Of a stretch of DNA of 46,670 nt, positions 16,456-25,357 are shown piece after piece; the stretch's first letter is position 1, and every line of letters begins with the position of its first letter. The notes below the pieces were generated by a model that had not been told where the DNA came from, made no database searches, and worked only from the letters and a program-made list of their open reading frames with translations. A program made the position numbers and the translations under genes. This DNA comes from JANPIX01 sp031425195 (lineage in GTDB: Bacteria; Pseudomonadota; Alphaproteobacteria; Rhodobacterales; Rhodobacteraceae), in NCBI GenBank assembly GCA_031425195.1, contig JANPIX010000014.1, positions 1 to 46,670 of the forward strand, written 5' to 3'.

Positions 16456-17718
16456 TCACACCACCAGCCGCCCACCCTCAACGCCCGCAATCCGCACGTC
16501 CATCAGCGTCCCCTCCGGCATATCCACCTCAAACTGCACTTCGGTGAACTGTTCCGTCCGGCCCATCCGCGGCCCTTCGGTCAGTACGCGGTGCGCCACC
16601 CCGACTTGAGCCGACAGGTGCCTTGCCAGCGCCGTCTCGCCAGCCCCACGCAAACGCGCGGCGCGGTCCTTGCGCACATCCCCGGGAACTTGCGGCATCC
16701 GCGCGGCCGGCGTCCCCTTGCGGGCGGAGTAGGGGAAGACGTGCAGGAAGGTCAGTCCGCAATCGTCGATCAGCCGCAGCGAGTTTTCGAACATCGCCTC
16801 AGTCTCGGTCGGAAAGCCTGCAATCAGGTCGGCCCCGAAAATCATGTCGGGGCGCAGTTTGCGGGCATCTTCGCAAAAGCGGATCGAATCGTCGCGCAGG
16901 TGGCGGCGTTTCATGCGTTTCAGAATCATGTCATCCCCCGCCTGCAGGGACAGATGCAGATGCGGCATCAGCCGGGGTTCGGTGGCAATCGCCTGCATCA
17001 GGTTGTCATCCGCCTCGATGCTGTCGATTGAACTGATCCGCAGGCGGGGCAGGTCGGGGACAAGCCGCAGGATGCGCATGACCAGATCGCCAAGCCGCGG
17101 CAGGCCGGGCAGATCGGCCCCCCATGAGGTCAGGTCCACCCCCGTCAGCACGACTTCAAGAAAACCCCTGTCCACCAGCCGCTTGATCTGGTCGATCACC
17201 ACGCCTGCCGGAACAGACCGGGAATTGCCACGGCCAAAAGGGATGATGCAAAAGGTGCAGCGGTGATCGCAGCCGTTTTGCACCTGCACATAGGCGCGGT
17301 GGCGGCCAAAACCGTCGATCAGATGGCCCGCCGTTTCGCGCACCGACATGATGTCGTCGACCTGCACCTTTTCGGTGATGCCGATGAAATCCGCGCCCAG
17401 CCCGGCCCAGGTTTCGGGCTTCATTTTTTCGGTGTTGCCGATGACGCGCGTGACTTCGGCCATGGCGGCAAAGGTTTCCGGTTCGGTCTGCGCAGCACAG
17501 CCCGTCACGATGATCTGCGCGCCGGGATTGTCGCGCGAAAGGCGGCGGATATCCTGTTTGGCCTTGCGCACCGCTTCTGCAGTGACGGCGCATGTGTTCA
17601 CGATCACCGCGTTGGCCAGCCCCGCCGCAGCGGCCAGTTCGCGCATCGCTTCGGTTTCATAGGCGTTAAGCCTGCAGCCAAGCGTTTCGAAGATCGGGGG
17701 CGGGGACGCGGCATTCAT
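16456..17718 (-). CDS. mtaB: tRNA t6A37 methylthiotransferase MtaB
   Basis: Radical-SAM enzyme that adds methylthio to threonylcarbamoyl-A37 in ANN-decoding tRNAs. 420 residues. N-terminal UPF0004 domain with the cluster cysteines in TLGCRLN, NTCAVT and VTGCAAQ; radical-SAM cluster CDHRCTFC near residue 150; then the SAM barrel (VVLTGVDLTSWG; LHLSLQAGDDMILKRMKR) and a C-terminal TRAM-like domain. The RKGTPAARMPQV stretch fits MtaB rather than MiaB. ATG overlaps the dapF stop (ATGA). Confidence 0.95.
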   Translation of the reverse strand: MNAASPPPIFETLGCRLNAYETEAMRELAAAAGLANAVIVNTCAVTAEAVRKAKQDIRRLSRDNPGAQIIVTGCAAQTEPETFAAMAEVTRVIGNTEKMKPETWAGLGADFIGITEKVQVDDIMSVRETAGHLIDGFGRHRAYVQVQNGCDHRCTFCIIPFGRGNSRSVPAGVVIDQIKRLVDRGFLEVVLTGVDLTSWGADLPGLPRLGDLVMRILRLVPDLPRLRISSIDSIEADDNLMQAIATEPRLMPHLHLSLQAGDDMILKRMKRRHLRDDSIRFCEDARKLRPDMIFGADLIAGFPTETEAMFENSLRLIDDCGLTFLHVFPYSARKGTPAARMPQVPGDVRKDRAARLRGAGETALARHLSAQVGVAHRVLTEGPRMGRTEQFTEVQFEVDMPEGTLMDVRIAGVEGGRLVV

Positions 17719-18551
17719 GGATGGGCGGCCAGAAATTCGGGCGAAAGCCAGCCGTCGAAGACATGCGACACAGGCCCGGTCAGCCAGACGCCATCAGCGC
17801 GCCAATCAACCTTCAACTGCCCGCCATCCATCTCCAGCGTCACCTGCCGGCCTGTCAGTCCGCGCAAATGGGCCGCCACAGCCACCGCGCAGGCCCCGGA
17901 ACCACAGGCCAGCGTCACACCCGCGCCGCGTTCCCAGACCCGCACGAGCAGATGATCGGGGCCAAGCAGACTGACAAATTCGACATTGGTGCGCTGCGGG
18001 AACAGCGGGTCATGTTCGAACTGCGGGCCCAGTTGCAATAGATCAACATCCTGCGCGTCGGCTACAAAGAACACGCAGTGCGGGTTTCCCATCCCCACGG
18101 CCACAGGGTCGCCCGGCAGGGGCAGGTGAAGCGTTTCCACGTCGCTTGCCAGTGGCACCTCGTTCCACAACAGCTGCGGCTGGCCCATGTTGACGCTGAC
18201 CTCACCACCCGCCCGCACCGCGTGCAACGCACCGCGTGTCGTGACCAATGTCACGGTATCGCCACCGCTTTCGGCCATCAGGAAATCCGCGACACAGCGC
18301 GTCGCATTGCCACAGGCACCCGCGCGGCTGCCGTCAGAATTCCAGAAATCCAAAAGCACGACGCCCGCCCCGCCGCCATGAAGTTCGGCCAGTTGGTCAA
18401 ACCCCACCCCCCGGTGACGATGGCCCAGTGCCCGCGCCAGCGCAGCCGTCACCTGCGGCCCGCGCCCGCGCGAGTCGATCACCACAAAGTCGTTGCCCGC
18501 CCCGTGCATTTTCATGAAGGGCAGACCAGCGGGGGCTTCGGTATCCATCAT
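17715..18551 (-). CDS. dapF: diaminopimelate epimerase
   Basis: Converts LL- to meso-diaminopimelate for lysine and peptidoglycan. 278 residues. MKMHGAGNDFVVIDSR opens the fold. The two active-site cysteines lie in GACGNATRCVADFL and ACGSGACAVAVAAH, and GNPHCVFFV is the central motif. Start at the ATGATG pair 18546-18551 after GGGGGGC; a longer frame upstream is unlikely. Coupled to mtaB by ATGA. Confidence 0.96.
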   Translation of the reverse strand: MMDTEAPAGLPFMKMHGAGNDFVVIDSRGRGPQVTAALARALGHRHRGVGFDQLAELHGGGAGVVLLDFWNSDGSRAGACGNATRCVADFLMAESGGDTVTLVTTRGALHAVRAGGEVSVNMGQPQLLWNEVPLASDVETLHLPLPGDPVAVGMGNPHCVFFVADAQDVDLLQLGPQFEHDPLFPQRTNVEFVSLLGPDHLLVRVWERGAGVTLACGSGACAVAVAAHLRGLTGRQVTLEMDGGQLKVDWRADGVWLTGPVSHVFDGWLSPEFLAAHP

Positions 18552-18655
18552 GCGCCCCCCTATAGCCGCAGTCTGACCTTTTTGCCAGTGCGGGCCCACA
18601 TTCCCCACTTTGCCCCTTGACCCCCCGCTGTGAACTTCCTAATCACGCGCTTCGT

Positions 18656-18731
18656 GGGCCGGTAGCTCAGCTGGTAGAGCAACTGACTTTTAATCAGTAG
18701 GTCTCGGGTTCGGATCCCGACCGGCTCACCA
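18656..18731 (+). tRNA. tRNA-Lys (TTT)
   Basis: Complete 76-base cloverleaf with encoded CCA. Acceptor GGGCCGG pairs with CCGGCTC; anticodon stem CTGA/TCAG around CTTTTAA gives anticodon TTT. Confidence 0.97.
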
Positions 18732-18739
18732 ATTAAAGC

Positions 18740-18776
18740 AAGGGCTTGGGCGATTGCCCCGGCCCTTCTTTATTTT
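18740..18776 (+). terminator. terminator of tRNA-Lys
   Basis: AAGGGC and GCCCTT enclose an inner stem GGGC/GCCC with loop GATT and a 2-base internal loop; CTTTATTTT follows. It lies 9 bases after the tRNA and just before the convergent mnmC end. Confidence 0.85.
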
Positions 18777-18781
18777 CCCCG

Positions 18782-19816
18782 TCATGTGGTCGTCTGACCA
18801 AGCCGAAACGCGTCGGGAATGGCATCATGCCCGTCAAGCAGCAGGTCGGCCATGATGGTGGCAATCCGTGGGGCCATTCCAAAGCCGATCTTGAAGCCGC
18901 CGTTGGCGACATAATGCCCTGGACGCCCCGGCCACGGCCCCAGAACCGGTGCCCGGCTGGCAGAGCGGGGGCGAAGGGCGGCCCAGCGGTCAACGACGGG
19001 CGCGCCTTGCAAGGCGGGACAAAGCGCCAGCGCCCGCGCATGCAGATCGTCAAGCTGGTTGTCGGTGGTGGTGGCGTCGGACCAGTTACGCTCGCTTGTC
19101 GAACCAATGGCGACTGTGCCGTCGGCATGCGGCACGATGTGCACCCCGTCCGCAAAGATCTGCGGTGACTCGGCAAGCAACGGGTGCTGCACGGCAAGCG
19201 CCTGCCCCTTGACCCCGCCGCCTTGGCCGAGTTCCCCCAGCCCAGCGATGCCTGTGGCCCACAACACCTGCCCCTGAAAATCCCGGTCGTCTGCGCCAAT
19301 GTCGACCACACCGCCCCGCGCCCGAATCGCAGCCACCAGACAGGCCAGCGCCCATCGCGGATGCAGGCGTGCAGTCAGCGTGTCATGGATCAGCCAGCCG
19401 GACGGGCTGACAGGTTCCCATGGCGACCCGGTGGCGCGGATAACCTGCCAATCGGCGTGACCGGCCCAAAGTATTTGCGCACCCGCCGCGCGTGCCCGCG
19501 CCTGATCAATCGCCGCATCGTCGGCCAATGGTTGCAAGCGCCCGCTGCGGGCATAGCCGGCTGAACTGCCACCTGCGACCTCGGCCTGATGCCACCAGCT
19601 TTCGGCCAACAACAGGCTGTCGAGTTGAAACTGCTTTTTACTGTTCCACTGATCGGGCACATGCGGGGCCATTGCACCCACGATGCCGCCACTTGCCCCG
19701 GCCCCGATGGCGGCGCGTTCCACCACACGCACGGCGGCACCTCGCCGCGCCAATTCCCATGCGATGGACAGGCCGAATATCCCCCCGCCCATGACCGTGA
19801 TCCGTCCGCTTGTCAT
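18782..19816 (-). CDS. FAD-dependent oxidoreductase, MnmC1-like (MnmC oxidase half)
   Basis: 344 residues of the D-amino-acid-oxidase fold. FAD motif VMGGGIFGLSIAWELARRG with terminal acidic VVE, then GASGGIVGAMAPHVPD and C-terminal RPRSASRAPVLGPWPG and VANGGFKIGFGMAP, close to the C-terminal oxidase domain of E. coli MnmC. That domain removes carboxymethyl from cmnm5(s2)U34 in tRNA. Divergent from mnmD with a 49-base gap; together they encode the two MnmC activities as separate proteins. A glycine-oxidase-like function is an alternative, but the neighbour favours MnmC1. Confidence 0.8.
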   Translation of the reverse strand: MTSGRITVMGGGIFGLSIAWELARRGAAVRVVERAAIGAGASGGIVGAMAPHVPDQWNSKKQFQLDSLLLAESWWHQAEVAGGSSAGYARSGRLQPLADDAAIDQARARAAGAQILWAGHADWQVIRATGSPWEPVSPSGWLIHDTLTARLHPRWALACLVAAIRARGGVVDIGADDRDFQGQVLWATGIAGLGELGQGGGVKGQALAVQHPLLAESPQIFADGVHIVPHADGTVAIGSTSERNWSDATTTDNQLDDLHARALALCPALQGAPVVDRWAALRPRSASRAPVLGPWPGRPGHYVANGGFKIGFGMAPRIATIMADLLLDGHDAIPDAFRLGQTTT

Positions 19817-19865
19817 TCCCGTTTCCCCGGATCATGGTCTGGCCGCATTCCGGGGTGTAATTCCA

Positions 19866-20540
19866 ATGACCGAGCCTGACCAGAGCGGCGTTGAATGGCG
19901 CTGCGGCGTGCCGATTTCGACGCGCTTTGACGACCCCTATTTTTCACTGAACGACGGGCTGGCGGAAACTGCGCATGTGTTTCACGCGGGCAACGGTCTG
20001 CCGGGGCGTTTTCGGCCGGGGTTTCACATTGCGGAACTGGGCTTCGGGACCGGGCTCAATCTGTTGGCGACAGTCGATCTGTGGCAACGCACCGGGCAGG
20101 TGGGGACGCTGCATTTCACGTCGTTCGAGGCTTTCCCACTGTCGGCAGACGCGCTGGGCCGCGCGTTGCAGCCGTTTGAAGGGCTGGCCCACCTGGCCCG
20201 CGATCTGTTGCGTCAATGGGGGACGGGCGACGGGGTGATCCGGTTGCCCGGGGTTCTGGCAACCGTCATCATCGGTGACGCGCAGCAAACACTCGGCCCT
20301 TGGGCGGGGCGGGCTGACGCGTGGTTTCTGGACGGATTTTCACCCGCCAAAAATCCTGAACTGTGGTCTGACGCCATTCTTGGCCAAGTCGCGCGCCACA
20401 CGGCACAGGGGGGCACCTTTGCCACCTATACAGCCGCAGGACATGTGCGCAGGGCCTTGCAGGCGGCCGGGTTTCAGGTATCCCGCCTTGCCGGACATGG
20501 CAGCAAACGACACATGTCCGCCGGAGTGCTGATGCCATGA
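19866..20540 (+). CDS. mnmD: tRNA 5-methylaminomethyl-2-thiouridine methyltransferase MnmD
   Basis: Stand-alone version of the N-terminal methyltransferase domain of MnmC; makes mnm5(s2)U34. 224 residues. RFDDPYFSLNDGLAETAHVF opens the domain, SAM-binding motif ELGFGTGLNLLA, then DAWFLDGFSPAKNPELWS (catalytic loop) and GTFATYTAAGHVRRAL. The start at 19866 fits the family; the frame upstream antisense to the FAD gene is noise. Overlaps the transporter by ATGA. Confidence 0.93.
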   Translation: MTEPDQSGVEWRCGVPISTRFDDPYFSLNDGLAETAHVFHAGNGLPGRFRPGFHIAELGFGTGLNLLATVDLWQRTGQVGTLHFTSFEAFPLSADALGRALQPFEGLAHLARDLLRQWGTGDGVIRLPGVLATVIIGDAQQTLGPWAGRADAWFLDGFSPAKNPELWSDAILGQVARHTAQGGTFATYTAAGHVRRALQAAGFQVSRLAGHGSKRHMSAGVLMP

Positions 20541-21409
20541 CCGACCAGAATCGCAAGACAGGCATTCAGCTTATGCTGTCTGCCGTCACCATCTTTGCCA
20601 TTCAGGACGGATTTTCCAGACATCTGGCCGAAACCTACAACGTGTTCATGGTCATCATGGTGCGGTACTGGTTTTTCGCGGCCTTCGTCGTGGTGCTTGC
20701 CTTGCAGCGGCCCGAAGGGATGCGCGCCGCCGTGCGGACGCGGCACCCTTTTCTGCATCTGGCCCGTGCGGCGCTTTTGATTGCCGAGGTCTGTATCATC
20801 GTTTGGGGTTACACCCTGATCGGGCTGATCAATTCCCACGCCATCTTTGCGGTTTGCCCCTTGCTGGTGGCGGCGCTTTCGGTGCCGCTGTTGGGCGAAA
20901 CCGTCAAATGGCAGAACTGGGTTGCGATTGGCATCGGGCTGACCGGCGTGCTGATCATTCTGCAACCGGGGTCGGGTGTGTTTTCGCTGGCGTCCCTGTT
21001 GCCATTCACCGCCGCCACCATGTTTGCGCTCTATTCTATCCTGACGCGCCTGACGACACGCGATGAACCTGCCTTTGTCAGTCTGTTCTGGTCGGGCGTG
21101 ATCGGCGCTGGATTGGTTAGCGTGGTTGGTATTCCGTCCTGGCAACAGATGAGCGGCTTTGACTGGTTCAACATGGCGGTCTATGCCCTGCTGGCGCTTT
21201 TGGGAAACTGGCTGCTGATCAAATGCTATGAGGTGACCGAGGCGGCGACGGTCCAGCCCTTTGCCTATCTGCAGATCGTCCTCGTCACGATCATAGGCAT
21301 CATGGTCTATGACGAGGATCTGCATCTGTCAGTCGTGATCGGAACCTGTGTCGTGGTGTCGGCCGGGCTTTACACCCTATGGCACAGCAACCGCGCCGTC
21401 GTCGTCTGA
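20537..21409 (+). CDS. EamA/DMT family transporter
   Basis: 290-residue inner-membrane protein with ten predicted helices in two EamA repeats; for example IQLMLSAVTIFAIQDGFS (helix 1), LLVAALSVPLLGE (end of repeat one) and VQPFAYLQIVLVTIIG (repeat two). Probable metabolite exporter; substrate unknown. Start overlaps mnmD by ATGA. Its last 33 bases overlap the convergent algL end. Confidence 0.9.
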   Translation: MTDQNRKTGIQLMLSAVTIFAIQDGFSRHLAETYNVFMVIMVRYWFFAAFVVVLALQRPEGMRAAVRTRHPFLHLARAALLIAEVCIIVWGYTLIGLINSHAIFAVCPLLVAALSVPLLGETVKWQNWVAIGIGLTGVLIILQPGSGVFSLASLLPFTAATMFALYSILTRLTTRDEPAFVSLFWSGVIGAGLVSVVGIPSWQQMSGFDWFNMAVYALLALLGNWLLIKCYEVTEAATVQPFAYLQIVLVTIIGIMVYDEDLHLSVVIGTCVVVSAGLYTLWHSNRAVVV

Positions 21410-22564
21410 CGCATCGCCGTTTTCCTTGGCATCTTCCTTCGCGTCGGTCTTGTCCCACAACAGGGTCAGATCTCCGCCCATCTTTGAATTCGCCAAAAGA
21501 TCGAACGGTTTGATCAGGTCTTTCAGGTCATCATTTTCGACGAACCGAAGATAGGGGACGGCCCAGGCAAGCTCAAACCCTTCCACAACCTCGGGTTCGG
21601 GGTCGGAAAAGCTTTGCACGGCATCGGCATGCTTTTCCACGATTTCCGGGTCTTTCAGGGCGGCCAGCATAAAGTCTACGGCGCGCGGCAGGGCGTTGTC
21701 GCATTCGGCGAACAGGTCACGTTCGGGGTCATGCAAAAGCGCCGAAGTGATGACCAGTGGACCCAAGGCGTGTATGTGGTAATGAAGCGCCAGACGCCCC
21801 CGCTCCATCTCGCGTGGAAGGCTGCCGTCCTCGTTGGCTGAACAGACGATCAGGCGCACGGTTTCTGCACCCCAATCCTGCATCTTTTCGTCATCAAGCG
21901 TCAGTCCGACACGCGCGACGGCCAATCCGGCCCAGGCGCGCAGGTTATTGCTCGCGGCCCGCTTGGGGGCCTTGGTGTCAAAGAAGTCCATCGTGTCTTC
22001 GGCACGGCTGTGCAGCCAGCCCTCAATTACCTCCCGGCGTTCCGCGTTTTCGCTCGCCGCTGGCAGGGCGTTGGCATAGGCATAGGCGATGCCGGCCAAC
22101 CGGCCCGGCACCGAAATGCCCGCCGTTTCGGTTTGCAGATCGCTCAGCGCGTCCACCTCGGCCCAGGGGAGGATCCGGTCCAGCACGCAGTCGGCGGCCA
22201 CCGTGGCGCGTTCGTCATTGCGGCTGATCGCGCGGTTGGAATACTTGGCAAGCTCGCCGATGAAATCGTCGATCGGGCCAAGTGCCTTTTCGACCTCGGC
22301 ATTGCTTTCCTCGTCAAAGTCCGACCGCGTTTCGCTTTCGTCCGTGTACCGACTGCCATAAGTCAGGCTAACAACCGGCTCCAGCGGGGTAAAGCAGGCA
22401 TCATCCTCGGCCTTCGCCTCGGCCATCTTGTCGGCCTGCGATTTTGGTTCTGTGTCGGTTGTAGGGATAGGGTCGGTTTCTGCGGCAGCGGCCCCCAGGC
22501 ACCAGGACGACAGCATGCCTGCGGCGGCGAGCTGAAACATGGCCTTGTGGTAAGGTCGGTTCAT
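21377..22564 (-). CDS. algL: alginate lyase family protein (PL5, AlgL-like)
   Basis: Periplasmic PL5-type lyase, 395 residues; signal peptide MFQLAAAGMLSSWCLGAAAAE. Core motif SNNLRAWAGLAVARVGL, then EDGSLPREMERGRLALHYHIHAL. Compared with Pseudomonas AlgL (NNHSYW; RALAYHNYALPPL), Arg (255) and Tyr (262) keep their spacing of seven, but the His of NNH is Leu (208). Lyase activity may therefore be weak or altered; a role in clearing or guiding polymer in the periplasm, as in Pseudomonas, is inferred. Acidic Asp-rich tail. The ATG overlaps the preceding AlgK-like stop (ATGA); last gene of the operon. Confidence 0.88.
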   Translation of the reverse strand: MNRPYHKAMFQLAAAGMLSSWCLGAAAAETDPIPTTDTEPKSQADKMAEAKAEDDACFTPLEPVVSLTYGSRYTDESETRSDFDEESNAEVEKALGPIDDFIGELAKYSNRAISRNDERATVAADCVLDRILPWAEVDALSDLQTETAGISVPGRLAGIAYAYANALPAASENAERREVIEGWLHSRAEDTMDFFDTKAPKRAASNNLRAWAGLAVARVGLTLDDEKMQDWGAETVRLIVCSANEDGSLPREMERGRLALHYHIHALGPLVITSALLHDPERDLFAECDNALPRAVDFMLAALKDPEIVEKHADAVQSFSDPEPEVVEGFELAWAVPYLRFVENDDLKDLIKPFDLLANSKMGGDLTLLWDKTDAKEDAKENGDASDDDGAVAVP

Positions 22565-25329
22565 TGTGTGTCGCTTTCCGAAAGGTTGAGGGTTGTCACA
22601 AGGGTAACGGCCCGTTCGTTGCCGCGTTCCGCTGCGCGCTGCAGCCAGACAAGGGCTTCGGTCTGGGATGCCTTGATCCCCACGCCGAAGGTCAACGAAA
22701 TGGCGTATTCAACCATCGCCTCGACATCGCCCAGTTCTGACGCCTGAGCGAGCAGTTTGGTCGACTCTGCGACTTCCGCAGGCGTCGCGGCATCGTCCCG
22801 CAGGATCAACGCATATTCCCGCATCGCCTGCGGATCGCCCGCAACAGCCGCCGCCTTGTACAGGCTTTCGGTATCGACACGCGCATAGACCGCTGCCTTG
22901 ATCTCGGGTTCTTCGGCGTCCAGCCGCGTCAGCATGCCGCGCAGGTTGCCCGCCGCCGTCTGTTCGATCAGCGACACATAAAGGTCTGCCGCATAAGCTG
23001 GATTGTAGTTGGGCGTCCCCGACTTTGCGTGACGCGTCAGCAGGCGCTGCATGGCCGTCTGGTTGCCCGCCGCCGCTGCCGTCCGCAGGAATGCCTCGGC
23101 GCGTGCGTCATCGGCAGGTGTACCGAAGTTTTGCAGCGCGTCTGCCATCTGTGTCAGCCGCCAGCCATCCTGTTCGGCCAGTGTTTCGCTGATGGACAGC
23201 CATTTGGCAAAGTTGGCCGCGTCTGCCTGTTTGCCGAAAAAGTTGGCAAAGCGGATCGTGTCTTCAAACGTGCAAGCCGTCGCGGTGATGGCGCGTTGCA
23301 GATAATCTGCCTTTTTCGCCGGATCATCCATTCGTTCAAGCGCGATGAGCAAGGCATCGAAATCGCCCCCTTGTTCAATGGCGTCTTCAAAGGCCGCGAA
23401 GACGGCATCCAAGTCGGGATAGACGTCAGGGGCCGCAAGCGGCAAAAGCGACATGGCAGCCCCGCGTCCCGCATTGGCAAGCGGCAACAAGGCCGCCGTG
23501 GATTCCTTGCGGTCTTCGGCCGTGATCTCGCCGTCATCCAGCAGTGCCTCGGCCAGATAAAGACCGGCTACAGCATCGCCGCTGGCAATCGCCTCGCGAA
23601 ACAGGGAAATGGCCTCGGCACGTTCGTCGTCGGTTTTTGCCAGTTTGAGAGCAAGCCGCCCGCGTGCCTGCAGTGCATTGGGGAACCGGGTGGCATAATC
23701 GTCCCAAAAATCCTGCTGGACAACGGAAAAGTCGCCTTCTTCGATCAGGGTGATGTATTGGGCCAAGGCGGTTGAGCGGCCCGAAAGGGCTTGGCTTTGC
23801 AGGCGCGCAAGCTTCAGGGGGTCATGCGCCCGGGCCAGATCGAGAAGGTCTTCGGGGCCGAAATCCACCGTGTCGGTACCCGTTGCCTTTTCCACATCCC
23901 GCCAATAGGTCGCCTCTTCGATTTGGGGGGCATTCGGCGCGCGGCAGGTGAAGGCCGTTTGCAAATCTGCCATCGGGGCGATCTTGCCCTGTGTCTGAAC
24001 CACGCGGATCAGTTCATCCACGACGGGATAAAAGGTTTCCGGCGTGGTTGCATATCGCATTTTCAACTCGACCAGGCGCTGAATGGCAATGCCGTCGTTC
24101 TGGGCTGCGGCCTGTTCCAGAAGCGCAATCGCGTCTGCTTCGCCAGCCCAGCGGCCCTTGGCACGCATCGCCTCGTCGGCTGCCGCGATGTAGGCCCAGC
24201 CCGGCGCCCGATCCACTGCAACCAAAGCGTCAAGCGCCGCAAGATAGGCCGGGCGAACAGCCGGGTCTTTCTTCGCGCGCGATTGCAAGAACAGCGCATT
24301 GCGGATCAACGCCCCCCTGTCGCCCGACGCTGCGGCCTCGGAATACAGGGCGGCGGCACGTTCAAGGTCTTGCGGCACTAGAGCGCCGATTTCGTAAATC
24401 CGCCCCAGACTTACCTTGGCAAAGTCGCTTCCGCCATCAGCGGCCATTGTCAGGTATTTCAGCAGAACGGCATTGTCCTTGACCACAGCTTCGGAACGCA
24501 GATGGAACTCCGCCACTTTCCAGGCGGCATTGGTGTCGCCCAGATCGGCGGCAAAGCGGTACCACCGTTCGGACAGGCCCATGTCGGCAGCGACAATATC
24601 GCCATTCTTGTATTCCCGTGCAATGCGCGTCACCCGATCGCAAATCTGCGGATCCAACTGGCCGACAAGCGCGCCGAACGCCATGGTCACCGCCATATCG
24701 GGGGCAATGTCCCAGCCTTCGACCTTTTTGCCCGCCAGTTGCAGCGAGACGAGTTCCAGCAACGCATCCGCGTTGCCACCATAGCCCGCCGCCACCAGAA
24801 GCTGCAGACCACGTTCCGGATCGGCTTCGACGCCGATACCGAAACGCAGGAAATCGGACAGCGCCTTTTGCAGGCGCGGCGATTGTTCGGCATTGCTGTC
24901 CATCAGCGTTGGAACGAGCCGCAGATCCCGAAGATCGTCAAGCCGACCCGCCGACACCAGCAGGTTGATGCGCGACAACAGCTTTTTGGTATCGTCATAG
25001 CCGGGGTCGATGGATGGAAGCAGATCGATGGCTGCAAGGGCGGTGGCGGACCATTCGGCCGGGTCGATTTCCATCAGACGGCGCAAGTCGCGTTCCACGT
25101 TGCTGGTCTGCCACCCCTCCACCGACACGCCGTCCCAGTCAGACCAGCGGGCGATCAGCTTTTCATCCGGGTCGCGCGGCATGCAGATGGGTTGGGCGTC
25201 AATTTGCGGGGGTTCGAAAACCAGCGCCACCGGGGCCGCCTGCGCCACCGTGCCCAGTGCGAAAGAAAGCGCCGCTGCCGTCAGCGTGGCGGTCTGGCAG
25301 CGCGCGAATGGAAATGCGATTCTGGTCAT
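22561..25329 (-). CDS. 922-aa periplasmic Sel1-repeat protein, AlgK-like
   Basis: Very large protein with a signal peptide (TATLTAAALSFALGTVAQA) and many Sel1/TPR-type alpha-helical repeats, for example GNADALLELVSLQLAG, DSNAAWKV-like DTNAAWKVAEFHLRSEA, SDFAKVSLGRIYEIGALVPQDLERAAALY (split), and AMVEYAISLTFGVGIKASQTEALVWLQRAAERG near the end. Pseudomonas AlgK (about 475 residues) has the same kind of repeats and scaffolds the alginate export complex. This one is twice that size and has no lipobox cysteine at the cleavage site, so it would be soluble in the periplasm. GGAGA precedes the start at 25329. Overlaps algL by ATGA. Confidence 0.82.
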   Translation of the reverse strand: MTRIAFPFARCQTATLTAAALSFALGTVAQAAPVALVFEPPQIDAQPICMPRDPDEKLIARWSDWDGVSVEGWQTSNVERDLRRLMEIDPAEWSATALAAIDLLPSIDPGYDDTKKLLSRINLLVSAGRLDDLRDLRLVPTLMDSNAEQSPRLQKALSDFLRFGIGVEADPERGLQLLVAAGYGGNADALLELVSLQLAGKKVEGWDIAPDMAVTMAFGALVGQLDPQICDRVTRIAREYKNGDIVAADMGLSERWYRFAADLGDTNAAWKVAEFHLRSEAVVKDNAVLLKYLTMAADGGSDFAKVSLGRIYEIGALVPQDLERAAALYSEAAASGDRGALIRNALFLQSRAKKDPAVRPAYLAALDALVAVDRAPGWAYIAAADEAMRAKGRWAGEADAIALLEQAAAQNDGIAIQRLVELKMRYATTPETFYPVVDELIRVVQTQGKIAPMADLQTAFTCRAPNAPQIEEATYWRDVEKATGTDTVDFGPEDLLDLARAHDPLKLARLQSQALSGRSTALAQYITLIEEGDFSVVQQDFWDDYATRFPNALQARGRLALKLAKTDDERAEAISLFREAIASGDAVAGLYLAEALLDDGEITAEDRKESTAALLPLANAGRGAAMSLLPLAAPDVYPDLDAVFAAFEDAIEQGGDFDALLIALERMDDPAKKADYLQRAITATACTFEDTIRFANFFGKQADAANFAKWLSISETLAEQDGWRLTQMADALQNFGTPADDARAEAFLRTAAAAGNQTAMQRLLTRHAKSGTPNYNPAYAADLYVSLIEQTAAGNLRGMLTRLDAEEPEIKAAVYARVDTESLYKAAAVAGDPQAMREYALILRDDAATPAEVAESTKLLAQASELGDVEAMVEYAISLTFGVGIKASQTEALVWLQRAAERGNERAVTLVTTLNLSESDTQ

Positions 25330-25357
25330 CTTTGAAATCTCCGGCAGTCTGAAATGT

